Both the position numbers and the translations under genes were made by a program. From positions 4,216,001 to 4,280,000 of the forward strand of contig NZ_CP064653.1 of NCBI RefSeq assembly GCF_015711015.1: DNA of 64,000 bases, written 5' to 3'. Below the pieces are notes generated by a model. The model had not been told where the DNA came from and searched no databases. It saw only the letters and a program-made list of their open reading frames with translations. Position 1 is the stretch's first letter. The number at the start of each line of letters is the position of its first letter. The DNA comes from Methylomonas sp. LL1 (lineage in GTDB: Bacteria; Pseudomonadota; Gammaproteobacteria; Methylococcales; Methylomonadaceae). Shown here one piece after another: positions 35,167 to 49,250 of this stretch.

Positions 35167-36357
35167 ATGGCTAAAGAAAAATTTGAAAGAAAAAAACCGC
35201 ACGTAAACGTGGGTACAATCGGTCACGTTGACCATGGTAAAACCACATTGACAGCGGCTCTGACCAAAGTAATGGCTGAACTGCAAGGCGGCGAAGTAAA
35301 AGCTTTCGATCAAATTGATAATGCCCCGGAAGAACGCGCACGTGGTATTACTATTTCTACCTCGCACGTGGAGTACGAATCCGCCAACCGCCACTATGCG
35401 CACGTTGACTGCCCTGGTCATGCCGACTATGTCAAAAACATGATTACCGGTGCGGCGCAAATGGACGGCGCGATTCTGGTTTGCTCCGCGGCGGACGGCC
35501 CAATGCCGCAAACTCGCGAACACATTCTGTTGTCTCGCCAAGTTGGTGTGCCATATATCGTGGTATTCCTGAACAAAGCCGACATGGTTGACGATGCTGA
35601 GTTGATCGAACTGGTTGAAATGGAAATTCGCGAGTTGTTAAATCAATATGAATTCCCAGGCGATGACACGCCAATTATCGTTGGCTCCGCCCTGAAGGCG
35701 TTGGAAGGCGATCAAAGTGAAATCGGCGTGGCTTCGGTTGTTAAGCTGGTTGAAGCGCTGGATAGCTATATTCCAGAGCCAGAACGTGCCATCGACGGCA
35801 AATTCCTGATGCCAATCGAAGACGTATTCTCAATCTCCGGTCGCGGCACCGTGGTAACCGGTCGTGTCGAGCGCGGTATCATCAAAGTCGGTGAAGCGGT
35901 TGAGATCGTTGGTATTAAAGACACCGTTCAAACCACCTGTACCGGTGTTGAAATGTTCCGTAAACTGCTGGATCAAGGTCAAGCGGGCGATAACGTCGGT
36001 GTATTGTTGCGTGGTACCAAAAGGGAAGACGTTGAGCGTGGTCAAGTATTGGCGCACGTTAACTCAATTAAGCCGCACTCGCATTTTAAAGCTGAAATCT
36101 ACGTATTGTCCAAGGATGAAGGTGGTCGTCACACGCCATTCTTCAACGGCTACCGTCCACAGTTCTACTTTAGAACGACCGACGTAACCGGTGCGGTTGA
36201 GTTGCCTGAAGGCGTAGAGATGGTAATGCCGGGCGATAACATCGCGGTTACCGTAAAATTGATCGCGCCAATCGCGATGGAAGACGGCTTGCGTTTCGCG
36301 ATCCGTGAAGGTGGTCGTACCGTCGGTGCGGGTGTTGTTGCTTCAATTATCGAATAA
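35167..36357 (+). CDS. tuf: Elongation factor Tu, copy 1
   Basis: A 396-residue GTPase that brings aminoacyl-tRNA to the ribosome. The P loop is GHVDHGKT (19-26), with switch [14 protein letters not shown] and NKAD motifs, then two beta-barrel domains. It is co-transcribed with the upstream tRNAs and followed by tRNA-Trp. The second copy at 51376 encodes an identical protein; by eye only four bases differ across the 1,191-bp gene, and the identity stops exactly at the gene edges. Confidence 0.98.
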   Translation: MAKEKFERKKPHVNVGTIGHVDHGKTTLTAALTKVMAELQGGEVKAFDQIDNAPEERARGITISTSHVEYESANRHYAHVDCPGHADYVKNMITGAAQMDGAILVCSAADGPMPQTREHILLSRQVGVPYIVVFLNKADMVDDAELIELVEMEIRELLNQYEFPGDDTPIIVGSALKALEGDQSEIGVASVVKLVEALDSYIPEPERAIDGKFLMPIEDVFSISGRGTVVTGRVERGIIKVGEAVEIVGIKDTVQTTCTGVEMFRKLLDQGQAGDNVGVLLRGTKREDVERGQVLAHVNSIKPHSHFKAEIYVLSKDEGGRHTPFFNGYRPQFYFRTTDVTGAVELPEGVEMVMPGDNIAVTVKLIAPIAMEDGLRFAIREGGRTVGAGVVASIIE

Positions 36358-36379
36358 TCGATTAGGTTGCATAAAGTAG

Positions 36380-36478
36380 TTTTTTCTGAATAGGTCAGTA
36401 GTTCAATTGGTAGAGCAGCGGTCTCCAAAACCGCAAGTTGGGGGTTCGAGTCCCTCCTGGCCTGCCATTCAGAAAAAA
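36380..36478 (+). repeat. 12-bp inverted repeat clamping tRNA-Trp
   Basis: TTTTTTCTGAAT (36380-36391) ends on the base before the tRNA, and its exact complement ATTCAGAAAAAA (36467-36478) starts on the last A of CCA. In the tuf-secE transcript the two would form a stem extending the acceptor stem, a likely processing site for releasing the tRNA. Confidence 0.8.
36392..36467 (+). tRNA. tRNA-Trp (anticodon CCA)
   Basis: 76 nt with encoded CCA. Anticodon CCA is at 36425-36427 in loop CTCCAAA; the TPsiC arm contains GGTTCGAGTCC. It lies between tuf and secE with no promoter of its own. Confidence 0.97.
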
Positions 36479-36505
36479 AATCAAAAATTTTCCCCAGTAG
36501 ATTAA

Positions 36506-36886
36506 ATGAACGCACAAGCAGAACAAGTTACTTCGGTAGCGGATATTGTGAAACTGGTTTTATGCCCGTTTTTTATCATTGCAGGCGTAATTGCGTTCTA
36601 TCATTTTTCCGATTTTCTGTTGCTGTACAGAGTGATTGGTTTGGTGGCGGTAATTTCAGTGGCGGTAGGTATTTGCTTTACAACGGCTAAAGGTCGTGCA
36701 GTATGGCAATTCATGCTGGAATCCAAGCAAGAAGTTAGACGAGTGGTCTGGCCGACGCGTGATGAGGCCGTGAGAACCACCCTGCTTGTGTTTACAATGG
36801 TCTTTATTGTTGGCCTGATTCTTTGGTTGCTGGATATGTTTTTATTCTGGGCTATACAACTTTTGATGAATCAGGGGATTCAATAA
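36506..36886 (+). CDS. secE: Preprotein translocase subunit SecE
   Basis: A 126-residue inner-membrane protein of the three-helix gammaproteobacterial type (E. coli 127). Hydrophobic helices lie near residues 20-35, 40-60 and 95-118. The conserved amphipathic segment [21 protein letters not shown] precedes the last helix. It clamps SecY in the translocon. The stop and nusG start overlap by one base (TAATG). Confidence 0.95.
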   Translation: MNAQAEQVTSVADIVKLVLCPFFIIAGVIAFYHFSDFLLLYRVIGLVAVISVAVGICFTTAKGRAVWQFMLESKQEVRRVVWPTRDEAVRTTLLVFTMVFIVGLILWLLDMFLFWAIQLLMNQGIQ

Positions 36887-37419
36887 TGTCTCTGCGTTGG
36901 TATGTGGTACATGCGTACTCCAATTTTGAAAACAAAGTAAAGCAAGCCTTGGAAGAACGCATTAAACGAGAAGGATTAGAAGAATACTTCGGTAAAATCC
37001 TGGTGCCAACCGAAGAAGTTGTTGAAATGAAAATGGGTCAACAGCGGAAAAGTGAAAGAAAGTTTTTCCCTGGCTATGTGCTTGTTCAAATGGAATTGAA
37101 TGACGAAACTTGGCATTTGGTGAGAAACGTACCGAGAGTATTGGGATTTATTGGTGGCGCATCCGACAAGCCGTCGCCGATTTCGGACAAAGAGGCAATG
37201 GCCATTCTGAATAGAGTGGAAGAAGGGGTTAACAAGCCGCGGCCGAAAATATTGTTTGAAGTGGGTGAGGTGGTGCGTATCATAGACGGCCCATTCAAAG
37301 ACTTTAATGGAAATATTGAAGAAGTTAACTACGAAAAGAGTCGTCTACGGGTTTCGGTTTTAATTTTTGGTCGTTCTACACCGGTTGAGCTTGAATTCGT
37401 GCAGGTCGAAAAAGTTTAA
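36886..37419 (+). CDS. nusG: Transcription antitermination factor NusG
   Basis: A 177-residue factor (E. coli 181) that binds RNA polymerase, suppresses pausing and links it to Rho or the ribosome. The start [19 protein letters not shown] is canonical; an in-frame extension from 36823 lies inside secE and is rejected. The NGN domain fills residues 1-115 ([14 protein letters not shown]) and the KOW motif near residue 125 reads [16 protein letters not shown]. Confidence 0.97.
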   Translation: MSLRWYVVHAYSNFENKVKQALEERIKREGLEEYFGKILVPTEEVVEMKMGQQRKSERKFFPGYVLVQMELNDETWHLVRNVPRVLGFIGGASDKPSPISDKEAMAILNRVEEGVNKPRPKILFEVGEVVRIIDGPFKDFNGNIEEVNYEKSRLRVSVLIFGRSTPVELEFVQVEKV

Positions 37420-37442
37420 TTCCATTAGGCTAGTAATTATCG

Positions 37443-37473
37443 AATCCCTGTCATATTTGTGTCAGGGATTTTT
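37443..37473 (+). terminator. Terminator or attenuator between nusG and rplK
   Basis: AATCCCTG (37443-37450) and CAGGGATT (37463-37470) form an 8-bp stem with a 12-nt loop, ending in five Ts. It separates secE-nusG from the rplKAJL-rpoBC genes. Confidence 0.7.
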
Positions 37474-37519
37474 GTTTGTTGGGGAGCTTAAAAGCGTTTG
37501 CACCCGTTAGGAGTATAAG

Positions 37520-37951
37520 ATGGCAAAAAAAATTGATTCATATATCAAACTGCAAGTAAAAGCAGGCGAGGCAAATCCGAGTCCTCCGGTCGGTCCTGCA
37601 TTGGGTCAACGTGGTGTCAACATTATGGAGTTTTGCAAGGCATTCAATGCCCGTACTCAAGAAGTTGAAAAAGGGCTGCCGTTGCCAGTCGTAATCACCG
37701 TGTATAGCGATAAAAGCTTTACCTTTATCACCAAAACGCCACCAGCTTCAATTCTGCTGAAAAAAGCCGCCGGTATAAAAAGTGGCAGCAGTAAGCCAAA
37801 CTCCAGCAAAGTTGGCACGGTTACTCGTGCGCAATTGGAAGAAATTGCTAAAACTAAAATGGAAGATTTGAACGCGGCCGATATGGATGCGGCAATCAGA
37901 ATTATTGCGGGAAGCGCTCGCAGCATGGGCTTGAACGTGGAGGGCGTGTAA
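37520..37951 (+). CDS. rplK: 50S ribosomal protein L11
   Basis: A 143-residue protein of the L7/L12 stalk base, the GTPase-associated centre, and partner of RelA in the stringent response. The proline-rich [21 protein letters not shown] is the hallmark N-terminal segment, and the C-terminal domain that binds 23S rRNA ends [16 protein letters not shown] ribosome site lies 8 nt upstream. The stop overlaps the rplA start by one base. Confidence 0.97.
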   Translation: MAKKIDSYIKLQVKAGEANPSPPVGPALGQRGVNIMEFCKAFNARTQEVEKGLPLPVVITVYSDKSFTFITKTPPASILLKKAAGIKSGSSKPNSSKVGTVTRAQLEEIAKTKMEDLNAADMDAAIRIIAGSARSMGLNVEGV

Positions 37952-38646
37952 TGGCGAAATTAACTAAAAAAGCGAAAGCGATTAAAGCTAAAGTTGTCGG
38001 CAACAAACAATATTCAGTGGCGGAAGCCGTTAGTTTGCTGAAAGAATTTGCCAATACTAAATTCGATGAAGCCATTGATGTCAGTGTGAACCTGGGCGTG
38101 GATCCAAGAAAATCAGATCAAAACGTGCGTGGAGCTTCCGTGTTGCCGAACGGCACTGGTAAAACAGTACGCGTTGCCGTCTTTACTCAAGGTCCTAATG
38201 CGGATGCCGCGAAAGAAGCCGGTGCGGATGTGGTTGGTATGGATGATTTGGCCGAACAGGTCAAACGCGGCGAGATGAATTTCGATGTGGTTATCGCATC
38301 TCCCGATGCGATGCGTGTTGTCGGTCAATTAGGTCAAATATTAGGCCCACGCGGGTTAATGCCTAACCCTAAAGTCGGTACCGTAACGCCAGATGTGGCT
38401 ACCGCGGTAAAAAATGCTAAATCAGGCCAGGTCAGGTACCGCACCGATAAATCGGGCATCATTCATTGTTCGATCGGTAAAGTGTCGTTTGACGAAAACG
38501 CAATCAAACAAAATCTGGAGTTCCTGGTTTCGGATTTGAAGAAAGCCAAGCCAACCGCGGCAAAAGGCGTATACCTGAAAAAAATCTCTCTTTCATCAAC
38601 CATGGGTCCAGGCTTGTGGATTGATCAAACCAGTATCGATATCTAA
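37951..38646 (+). CDS. rplA: 50S ribosomal protein L1
   Basis: A 231-residue protein of the mobile L1 stalk and, in relatives, the translational repressor of the L11-L1 mRNA. Motifs include [17 protein letters not shown], the central domain [16 protein letters not shown], and the strongly conserved [15 protein letters not shown]. It is coupled to rplK through TAATG. Confidence 0.97.
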   Translation: MAKLTKKAKAIKAKVVGNKQYSVAEAVSLLKEFANTKFDEAIDVSVNLGVDPRKSDQNVRGASVLPNGTGKTVRVAVFTQGPNADAAKEAGADVVGMDDLAEQVKRGEMNFDVVIASPDAMRVVGQLGQILGPRGLMPNPKVGTVTPDVATAVKNAKSGQVRYRTDKSGIIHCSIGKVSFDENAIKQNLEFLVSDLKKAKPTAAKGVYLKKISLSSTMGPGLWIDQTSIDI

Positions 38647-38649
38647 GAT
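38621..38649 (+). promoter_or_regulatory. Weak candidate promoter for rplJ-rplL-rpoBC
   Basis: TTGATC (38621-38626), 17 bp, TAAGAT (38644-38649), each a 4/6 match to consensus. It spans the end of rplA, the position of the L10 promoter in E. coli. Confidence 0.35.
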
Positions 38650-38654
38650 CAAAG

Positions 38655-38822
38655 ACTTTGGGTTGCCGAATCCTCGGCAACCGTCAAAGACCGTAGGTGC
38701 ATAATGCTTAATATTCCTACGCAGACGGGAAGCTGGAACCAAAATGGGGAAAGATACCGTAAGGGGCATCGGAAGATGCGTTTCATAGATCCTGATATTG
38801 ATCAGGAACCTACCGGAGGTAG
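38655..38822 (+). promoter_or_regulatory. Ribosomal protein L10 leader
   Basis: A structured untranslated leader before rplJ to which L10(L7/L12)4 binds for feedback control. Hairpins visible are GGTTGCCGA/TCGGCAACC (38661-38682), CGTAGG with CCTACG (38692-38697, 38716-38721) leading to the conserved CCTACGCAGACGG, GCATC/GATGC (38766-38779) and CCTGAT/ATCAGG (38791-38806). GGAGGT follows for rplJ. The boundaries are approximate. Confidence 0.82.
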
Positions 38823-38824
38823 AT

Positions 38825-39319
38825 GTGGCACTCAATTTAGATGGCAAAAAAGTTGTCGTAGAGGAAGTTGCTGAATTCGCCGCTAAAGCCCATTCCGCCA
38901 TCGCTGCGGAATATCGTGGTTTGACAGTTACCGAATTGACGGAACTGCGTAAAACCGCGAGAGAAACGGGTGTTTATTTGCGCGTAGTCAAAAACACCCT
39001 GGCAAAACGTGCGGTCGCTGGAACTGAGTTCGAATGCATGCAAGAAAAGCTGGTTGGGCCGTTAATTCTGGCGTTTTCGATGGAAGACCCAGGATGTGCA
39101 GCACGTTTGATTAGCGAATTTGGAAAAACTCATAACAAACTGATTGCAAAAATCGTCGCAATTGGCGGTCAAGCGTTTGATGGTGCTGAGCTTGATCGAT
39201 TGGCAAGACTGCCAACCCGCGATCAAGGTATCAGTATGCTGATGTCGGTCATGAAAGCACCGGTTGAGAAACTGGCTCGCACTCTGGCTGCAATCAGAGA
39301 TGAGAAAGAAGCAGCGTAA
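38825..39319 (+). CDS. rplJ: 50S ribosomal protein L10
   Basis: A 164-residue protein (E. coli 165) that anchors L7/L12 dimers to the ribosome and autoregulates the operon. GTG 38825 is the start: GGAGG lies 5 nt upstream and the product MALNLDGKKVVVEEV aligns with E. coli L10. An ATG two bases earlier is out of frame, and an open extension to 38798 runs through the leader. The RNA-binding part has YRGLTVTELTELRKTARE, and the C-terminal helix binds L7/L12. Confidence 0.96.
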   Translation: MALNLDGKKVVVEEVAEFAAKAHSAIAAEYRGLTVTELTELRKTARETGVYLRVVKNTLAKRAVAGTEFECMQEKLVGPLILAFSMEDPGCAARLISEFGKTHNKLIAKIVAIGGQAFDGAELDRLARLPTRDQGISMLMSVMKAPVEKLARTLAAIRDEKEAA

Positions 39320-39368
39320 ATTCGCAACCAACTAGTTAAATACGCATTAATTTTTAGAGGAATACATA

Positions 39369-39737
39369 ATGGCAATTTCAAAAGAAGACATCCTGGATGC
39401 AGTCGCAAACATGACTGTGATGGAAATCGTTGATCTGATTTCAGCGATGGAAGAGAAATTCGGCGTTTCCGCCGCCGCCGCCGTAGCCGTTGCGGCACCG
39501 GTTGCCGCAGCCGTAGTTGAAGAACAAACTGAATTCGATGTTATTCTGACCGGCTTCGGCGAAAACAAAGTCGCGGTCATTAAAGCGGTCCGTGGTTTGA
39601 CAGGCCTGGGCTTGAAAGAAGCTAAGGACGCTGTTGAAGGCGCGCCAACCACCGTGAAAGAAGCTGTTAGCAAAGCGGAAGCCGAAGCTGCCAAAAAAGA
39701 ACTTGAAGACGCTGGCGCAACCGCCGAAATCAAATAA
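39369..39737 (+). CDS. rplL: 50S ribosomal protein L7/L12
   Basis: A 122-residue acidic stalk protein (E. coli 121) that recruits translation GTPases. An N-terminal dimerisation domain ([19 protein letters not shown]) is joined by an alanine/valine hinge to the globular C-terminal domain ([31 protein letters not shown] is the factor-binding face). The ribosome site is AGAGGA. It precedes rpoB by 126 bp holding two hairpins. Confidence 0.97.
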   Translation: MAISKEDILDAVANMTVMEIVDLISAMEEKFGVSAAAAVAVAAPVAAAVVEEQTEFDVILTGFGENKVAVIKAVRGLTGLGLKEAKDAVEGAPTTVKEAVSKAEAEAAKKELEDAGATAEIK

Positions 39738-39777
39738 GTATCTTGACTGCATACCAGGCATAAGCCTACCAAACCGG

Positions 39778-39805
39778 GCTGACGGCATTTTGCCGTCGGC
39801 CTTTT
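39778..39805 (+). terminator. rplL-rpoB attenuator hairpin
   Basis: GCTGACGGCA (39778-39787), loop TTT, TGCCGTCGGC (39791-39800, one G-T pair), then CTTTT. A partial terminator at this position lowers rpoBC relative to ribosomal protein genes in E. coli. Confidence 0.75.
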
Positions 39806-39827
39806 ACTGTTTGTTAAACAAACAGTA
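39805..39827 (+). repeat. Second hairpin before rpoB
   Basis: TACTGTTTGTT and AACAAACAGTA are exact complements around one base. It abuts the attenuator and could be an RNase III cleavage site, as exists between rplL and rpoB in E. coli; that role is inference. Confidence 0.6.
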
Positions 39828-39863
39828 GTAAATAATCTCTGACGACGAAGGTATAGAAGCAAT

Positions 39864-42800
39864 ATGGCCTATTCTTTTACCGAAAAAAAGCGTATCCGTA
39901 ATAATTTTGGGAAAGGTACCGAGGTACTTGAAGTCCCTTATCTTTTAGCAACACAAATTGATTCCTATGCAAGTTTCTTGCAATCGGGCATACAGCCCGA
40001 AAAAAGACGCAATAATGGGTTGCATGCCGCATTTTCAAGTGTATTTCCGGTGGTTAGCCACTCAGGATATGCCGTACTTGAATATGTGAAATATCGCTTG
40101 GGGGAACCCGCTTTCGATGTAAGAGAGTGTCAACAACGCGGCGCAACTTTCTCCGCACCACTGCGAGTATTGGTGCGCTTGGTCATTTACGACAAGGATG
40201 CTCCGGCGAATACAAAAGTCGTCAAGGATATTCGCGAACAGGAAGTCTACATGGGTGAATTGCCCCTGATGACAGACAACGGTACTTTTGTGATCAACGG
40301 CACCGAGCGGGTTATCGTTTCGCAATTACACCGTTCACCCGGCGTATTCTTTGATCACGACAAAGGCAAAACCCACTCATCCGGCAAACTGTTGTTCAAT
40401 GCCCGCGTGATTCCTTATCGTGGCTCATGGTTGGATTTCGAATTCGATCATAAGGATGCGGTCTACGTTCGCATCGACAGACGCCGTAAAATCCCGGCAA
40501 CCATTTTGTTGCGCGCGCTGGGTTACGACAACGAAGAGATGATCAAAATTTTCTTCGAAACCAATAAATTCTCGTTGAGTGCCGACAAATTCATGTTCCA
40601 TGTAATCCCCGATAGATTACGTGGCGAAATGGCGGTATTCGACATCAAGCATGATGGCGCGGTCGTCATCGAAGAAGGCCGTAGAATTACGGCAAAACAC
40701 GTCCGGCAATTGGAAAAAGCCGGCGTCACCGAAATCGAGGTACCAAGAGATTACTTATACGGAAAAATCTTGGGCCATAATGTCATCGACAAATCCACCG
40801 GTGAATTAGTGGCCAGCGTCAATGATGAGTTGACCGAGCCATTGTTGCAGAAATTGATCGAAGCCGGCGTGGATCAAATAAACACGCTGTATGTCAATGA
40901 TTTAGACCGTGGGCCTTATATTTCAAACGCAATGCGTCTGGATACGACGACTAACCGTATGGAAGCGCTGGTTGAGATCTATCGGATGATGCGCCCCGGC
41001 GAGCCACCAACCGTCGAATCCGCCGAAAACCTGTTTGAAAATTTGTTCTTTACCGACGAGCGTTATGACCTGTCGGCTGTCGGTCGAATGAAATTCAACC
41101 GCCGCCTGGGCAGGGAAGAAATTGAAGGTACAGGCACATTGAGTAGGGAAGACATCATCGATGTCTTGAAAGAGCTTATCAAGATCAGAAACGGCAATGG
41201 CGTCGTTGACGATATTGACCATTTGGGCAACAGGCGCGTGCGCTCGGTTGGCGAGATGATCGAAAACCAATTCCGGATTGGTCTGGTGCGCGTCGAGCGC
41301 GCAGTCAGAGAGCGTTTGACCTTGGCCGATTCCGAAGGCTTGATGCCGCAGGAAATCATCAATGCCAAGCCGGTGTCGGCGGCGGTCAAGGAATTCTTTG
41401 GGTCCAGCCAGCTGTCACAGTTTATGGATCAAAATAATCCGCTGTCGCAAGTGACTCATAAGCGCCGGGTATCGGCATTGGGACCAGGCGGTTTGGCCAG
41501 AGAGCGTGCCGGTTTCGAGGTGCGCGACGTTCATACCACCCACTATGGACGGGTATGTCCAATCGAAACGCCAGAGGGACCGAATATCGGTTTGATCAAC
41601 TCTTTATCGGTTTATGCCAGAACCAATGAATATGGTTTTCTGGAGACCCCTTATCGGAAGGTTGTTAACGGCCTGGTGACCGATCAAGTGGATTATATTT
41701 CCGCGATCGAAGAGGGCGAATATGTCATCGCTCAGTCCAGCGTGGCTGTCGACGAAAAAGGGAAGTTGGTCGAAGGCTTGGTGTCATGCCGTTATAAGGA
41801 CGAGTTTACCCTGGCATCTTCCGATACCGTGCAGTATATGGACGTGTCGTCAAAACAGATTGTATCGGTTGCGGCTTCAATTATTCCATTTTTGGAACAT
41901 GACGACGCCAACCGAGCGTTGATGGGCTCTAACATGCAACGCCAAGCCGTGCCGACTCTGCGCGCGGAAAAACCCTTGGTGGGAACCGGCATGGAGCGTG
42001 TGGTTGCTAAAGACTCCGGTGTAACCGTGGTTGCAACGCGTGGCGGACGTATCGAAGCAGTTGATGCCGGACGTATCGTGGTCCGGGCAAATGACGATGA
42101 AACTATCGCCGGCGTACCGGGCGTGGATATTTACAATTTAATCAAATATACCCGTTCCAACCAAAATACCTGTATCAACCAAAAGCCATTGGTCAGACTG
42201 GGCGATACCGTTAACAAGGGTGATATTCTTGCCGATGGTCCGTCTACAGACCTTGGTGAATTGGCCTTGGGCCAAAACATGCTGATCGCGTTCATGCCCT
42301 GGAATGGTTATAACTTCGAGGACTCTATTTTGGTGTCCGAGCGGGTGGTGAAGGAAGATCGTTTCACCACGATTCATATCGAAGAAAAAACCTGCGTGGC
42401 CCGTGAAACCAAGCATAGCCCAGAAGAGATTACCGCCGATATTCCAAATGTCAGCGAAGAAGCTCTGTCCAAATTGGATGAGTCCGGCATTGTGTATGTC
42501 GGCGCAGAAGTCAAGGGCGGCGATATTCTGGTCGGAAAAGTAACCCCGAAAGGCGAAACCCAATTGACGCCGGAAGAAAAATTGCTGCGCGCAATTTTTG
42601 GCGAAAAAGCAGCCGACGTAAAAGATACCTCGTTGCGCGTACCGAATAACGTGCGCGGTACCGTCATCGACGTTCAGGTGTTTACGCGCGATGGTGTCAA
42701 AAAAGACAATCGGGCGCTCGAAATTGAAGAAGCGGAGATCAAGCGCTATCGTAAAGATTTGGATGATCAGCTGAAAATCGTAGAGCACGACATCATGGCG

Positions 42801-43940
42801 CGGGTGAAAACCTTGCTGACCGGTAAAAAATCCGAAGTAGGACCTAAAGGCCTGAAAAAAGGCGAAGATATTACGGAAAACTACCTGGATAGCCTGACAC
42901 ATTCCGAGTTGCTGAAAATTAGAACCCAGGATGAAGATGTCAATCTGCAACTCGAATCCGTGGCCGAGCAAATTGAGCAGCAGCGCAAGGAGTTTGAGGA
43001 ACGGTTCGAACAGAAAAAGAAAAAAATCACCATGGGTGACGATCTGGCGCCGGGCGTATTGAAAATGGTCAAGGTGTACTTGGCTGTTAAGAAGCGCATA
43101 CAACCCGGCGACAAAATGGCTGGACGTCACGGTAACAAAGGTGTTATCTCCATGATCGTGCCGGTTGAAGACATGCCTTACACAGCCGACGGCAATCCGG
43201 TGGATATTTTGTTGAACCCTCTTGGTGTACCATCCCGGATGAACGTCGGGCAGGTATTGGAAACGCATTTGGGTTGGGCCGCTAAAGGCCTGGGTATCAA
43301 GATCGGCAAGATGCTGGAAGCACAGGCTAAGGTTAACGAAATTAGAGGTTTCTTAGAGAAAATCTACAACTGCAGCGGGCGAAATGAAGATCTGAATTCA
43401 TTGTCGGATAAAGAGATTTTGGAATTGGCTGTGAATTTGGTCAGCGGTGTGCCGATGGCTACCCCGGTCTTCGACGGTGCGTCGGAAGAGGATATTCGAA
43501 CCATGCTGCGTCTGGCGGATTTGCCTGAACATGGACAAACCGTGCTGTATGATGGCTTGACTGGGGAACCGTTCGAGCGTGAAGTGACCGTAGGTTATAT
43601 GTATATGCTGAAATTGAACCATTTGGTTGACGATAAGATGCATGCCCGTTCCACCGGTCCTTACAGTTTGGTCACGCAACAACCTTTGGGTGGTAAAGCC
43701 CAATTTGGCGGACAACGATTTGGTGAGATGGAGGTATGGGCACTGGAAGCTTATGGTGCGGCATACACCTTGCAAGAAATGCTGACAGTTAAGTCGGACG
43801 ACGTCACCGGAAGAACCCGGATGTATAAAAACATCGTCGATGGTAATCACACAATGGAAGCCGGTATGCCGGAGTCGTTTAACGTATTGGTTAAGGAAAT
43901 ACGTTCATTGGCAGTCAATATCGAAATGGAACAAGACTAA
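39864..43940 (+). CDS. rpoB: RNA polymerase beta subunit
   Basis: A 1,358-residue catalytic subunit (E. coli 1,342). The rifampicin pocket is wild type: [20 protein letters not shown] and [11 protein letters not shown], numbered about six higher than E. coli, with the sensitive Asp, His and Ser residues present. [13 protein letters not shown] lines the active centre, and the C-terminus [18 protein letters not shown] contacts beta'. It is co-transcribed with rpoC, 64 bp apart. Confidence 0.98.
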   Translation: MAYSFTEKKRIRNNFGKGTEVLEVPYLLATQIDSYASFLQSGIQPEKRRNNGLHAAFSSVFPVVSHSGYAVLEYVKYRLGEPAFDVRECQQRGATFSAPLRVLVRLVIYDKDAPANTKVVKDIREQEVYMGELPLMTDNGTFVINGTERVIVSQLHRSPGVFFDHDKGKTHSSGKLLFNARVIPYRGSWLDFEFDHKDAVYVRIDRRRKIPATILLRALGYDNEEMIKIFFETNKFSLSADKFMFHVIPDRLRGEMAVFDIKHDGAVVIEEGRRITAKHVRQLEKAGVTEIEVPRDYLYGKILGHNVIDKSTGELVASVNDELTEPLLQKLIEAGVDQINTLYVNDLDRGPYISNAMRLDTTTNRMEALVEIYRMMRPGEPPTVESAENLFENLFFTDERYDLSAVGRMKFNRRLGREEIEGTGTLSREDIIDVLKELIKIRNGNGVVDDIDHLGNRRVRSVGEMIENQFRIGLVRVERAVRERLTLADSEGLMPQEIINAKPVSAAVKEFFGSSQLSQFMDQNNPLSQVTHKRRVSALGPGGLARERAGFEVRDVHTTHYGRVCPIETPEGPNIGLINSLSVYARTNEYGFLETPYRKVVNGLVTDQVDYISAIEEGEYVIAQSSVAVDEKGKLVEGLVSCRYKDEFTLASSDTVQYMDVSSKQIVSVAASIIPFLEHDDANRALMGSNMQRQAVPTLRAEKPLVGTGMERVVAKDSGVTVVATRGGRIEAVDAGRIVVRANDDETIAGVPGVDIYNLIKYTRSNQNTCINQKPLVRLGDTVNKGDILADGPSTDLGELALGQNMLIAFMPWNGYNFEDSILVSERVVKEDRFTTIHIEEKTCVARETKHSPEEITADIPNVSEEALSKLDESGIVYVGAEVKGGDILVGKVTPKGETQLTPEEKLLRAIFGEKAADVKDTSLRVPNNVRGTVIDVQVFTRDGVKKDNRALEIEEAEIKRYRKDLDDQLKIVEHDIMARVKTLLTGKKSEVGPKGLKKGEDITENYLDSLTHSELLKIRTQDEDVNLQLESVAEQIEQQRKEFEERFEQKKKKITMGDDLAPGVLKMVKVYLAVKKRIQPGDKMAGRHGNKGVISMIVPVEDMPYTADGNPVDILLNPLGVPSRMNVGQVLETHLGWAAKGLGIKIGKMLEAQAKVNEIRGFLEKIYNCSGRNEDLNSLSDKEILELAVNLVSGVPMATPVFDGASEEDIRTMLRLADLPEHGQTVLYDGLTGEPFEREVTVGYMYMLKLNHLVDDKMHARSTGPYSLVTQQPLGGKAQFGGQRFGEMEVWALEAYGAAYTLQEMLTVKSDDVTGRTRMYKNIVDGNHTMEAGMPESFNVLVKEIRSLAVNIEMEQD

Positions 43941-44004
43941 GTCGTGTATTTCGAACTTGCTAGATTCTGGGCAATAACGGTTAACATTTAAAGAGGATAA
44001 GCTC

Positions 44005-48216
<4,212 letters not shown>

Positions 48217-48232
48217 AAATAACCAAAAGTTC

Positions 48233-48261
48233 TTGACCATGTGTGTGTTAAGCAGTATTAT
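48233..48261 (+). promoter_or_regulatory. Sigma70 promoter of the str operon
   Basis: TTGACC (48233-48238), 17 bp, TATTAT (48256-48261), starting 17 bp after the rpoC stop and about 105 bp before rpsL. The extended box CTTGACCAT is identical to that of the tRNA-tuf promoter at 34812. Confidence 0.8.
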
Positions 48262-48305
48262 GTTCTGCTCACATGAGTCAAGAGATTTGGGTCTGGCAAC
48301 CGTGG

Positions 48306-48333
48306 CCTGCGATAAGCTTGTTTGCGGGTTTTT
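48306..48333 (+). terminator. Terminator-like hairpin in the rpsL leader
   Basis: CCTGCGA (48306-48312) can pair with TTGCGGG (48322-48328), with two G-T pairs, then five Ts. It may be the rpoBC terminator or an attenuator in the str leader, since the 48233 promoter lies upstream. Confidence 0.5.
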
Positions 48334-48367
48334 GTTTGTTACAAATTGCATATCGGAGTAGTTAAGA

Positions 48368-48742
48368 ATGGCCACGATCAATCAGTTGGTCCGTAAGCCT
48401 CGCGCTAAAAAAATCGAAAAAACCAATGTGCCTGCATTGGAAGCATGTCCTCAAAGAAGAGGTGTTTGCACCCGTGTTTATACGACAACGCCAAAGAAGC
48501 CGAACTCGGCTTTGCGTAAAGTAGCGCGGGTTAGGTTGACCAATGGCGCGGAGGTAAGTAGTTACATTGGTGGTGAAGGGCATAATCTGCAAGAGCACTC
48601 GGTTGTGCTGATTCGCGGTGGCCGTGTAAAGGACTTGCCGGGTGTGCGTTACCACGTGGTTCGAGGTAGCCTGGATACGTCCGGTGTGAAAGATAGAAAA
48701 TGTGGTCGCTCCAAATATGGCGCGAAAAGACCTAAAAAATAA
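48368..48742 (+). CDS. rpsL: 30S ribosomal protein S12
   Basis: A 124-residue decoding-centre protein, the same length as in E. coli. [13 protein letters not shown] and [13 protein letters not shown] carry the streptomycin-contact lysines in wild-type form, so no resistance allele is seen. First gene of the str operon; rpsG follows after 13 bp. Confidence 0.98.
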   Translation: MATINQLVRKPRAKKIEKTNVPALEACPQRRGVCTRVYTTTPKKPNSALRKVARVRLTNGAEVSSYIGGEGHNLQEHSVVLIRGGRVKDLPGVRYHVVRGSLDTSGVKDRKCGRSKYGAKRPKK

Positions 48743-48752
48743 AGGTTGGTAA

Positions 48753-49226
<474 letters not shown>

Positions 49227-49250
49227 GCGATAGTCTGTTAGGTTGTTGCC

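Noticed and set aside
39805-39827. The palindrome before rpoB as a repressor operator
   Set aside because: It lies inside the transcribed rplL-rpoB spacer next to an attenuator, so an RNA processing role is simpler.
41400-41500. Rifampicin-resistance change in rpoB
   Set aside because: The resistance-determining region keeps the usual Asp, His and Ser residues of sensitive strains.
42138-43268. A 376-codon open frame antisense to rpoB
   Set aside because: It lies wholly inside the highly conserved rpoB gene in the opposite frame, has no recognisable domain, and its composition mirrors the rpoB codons.
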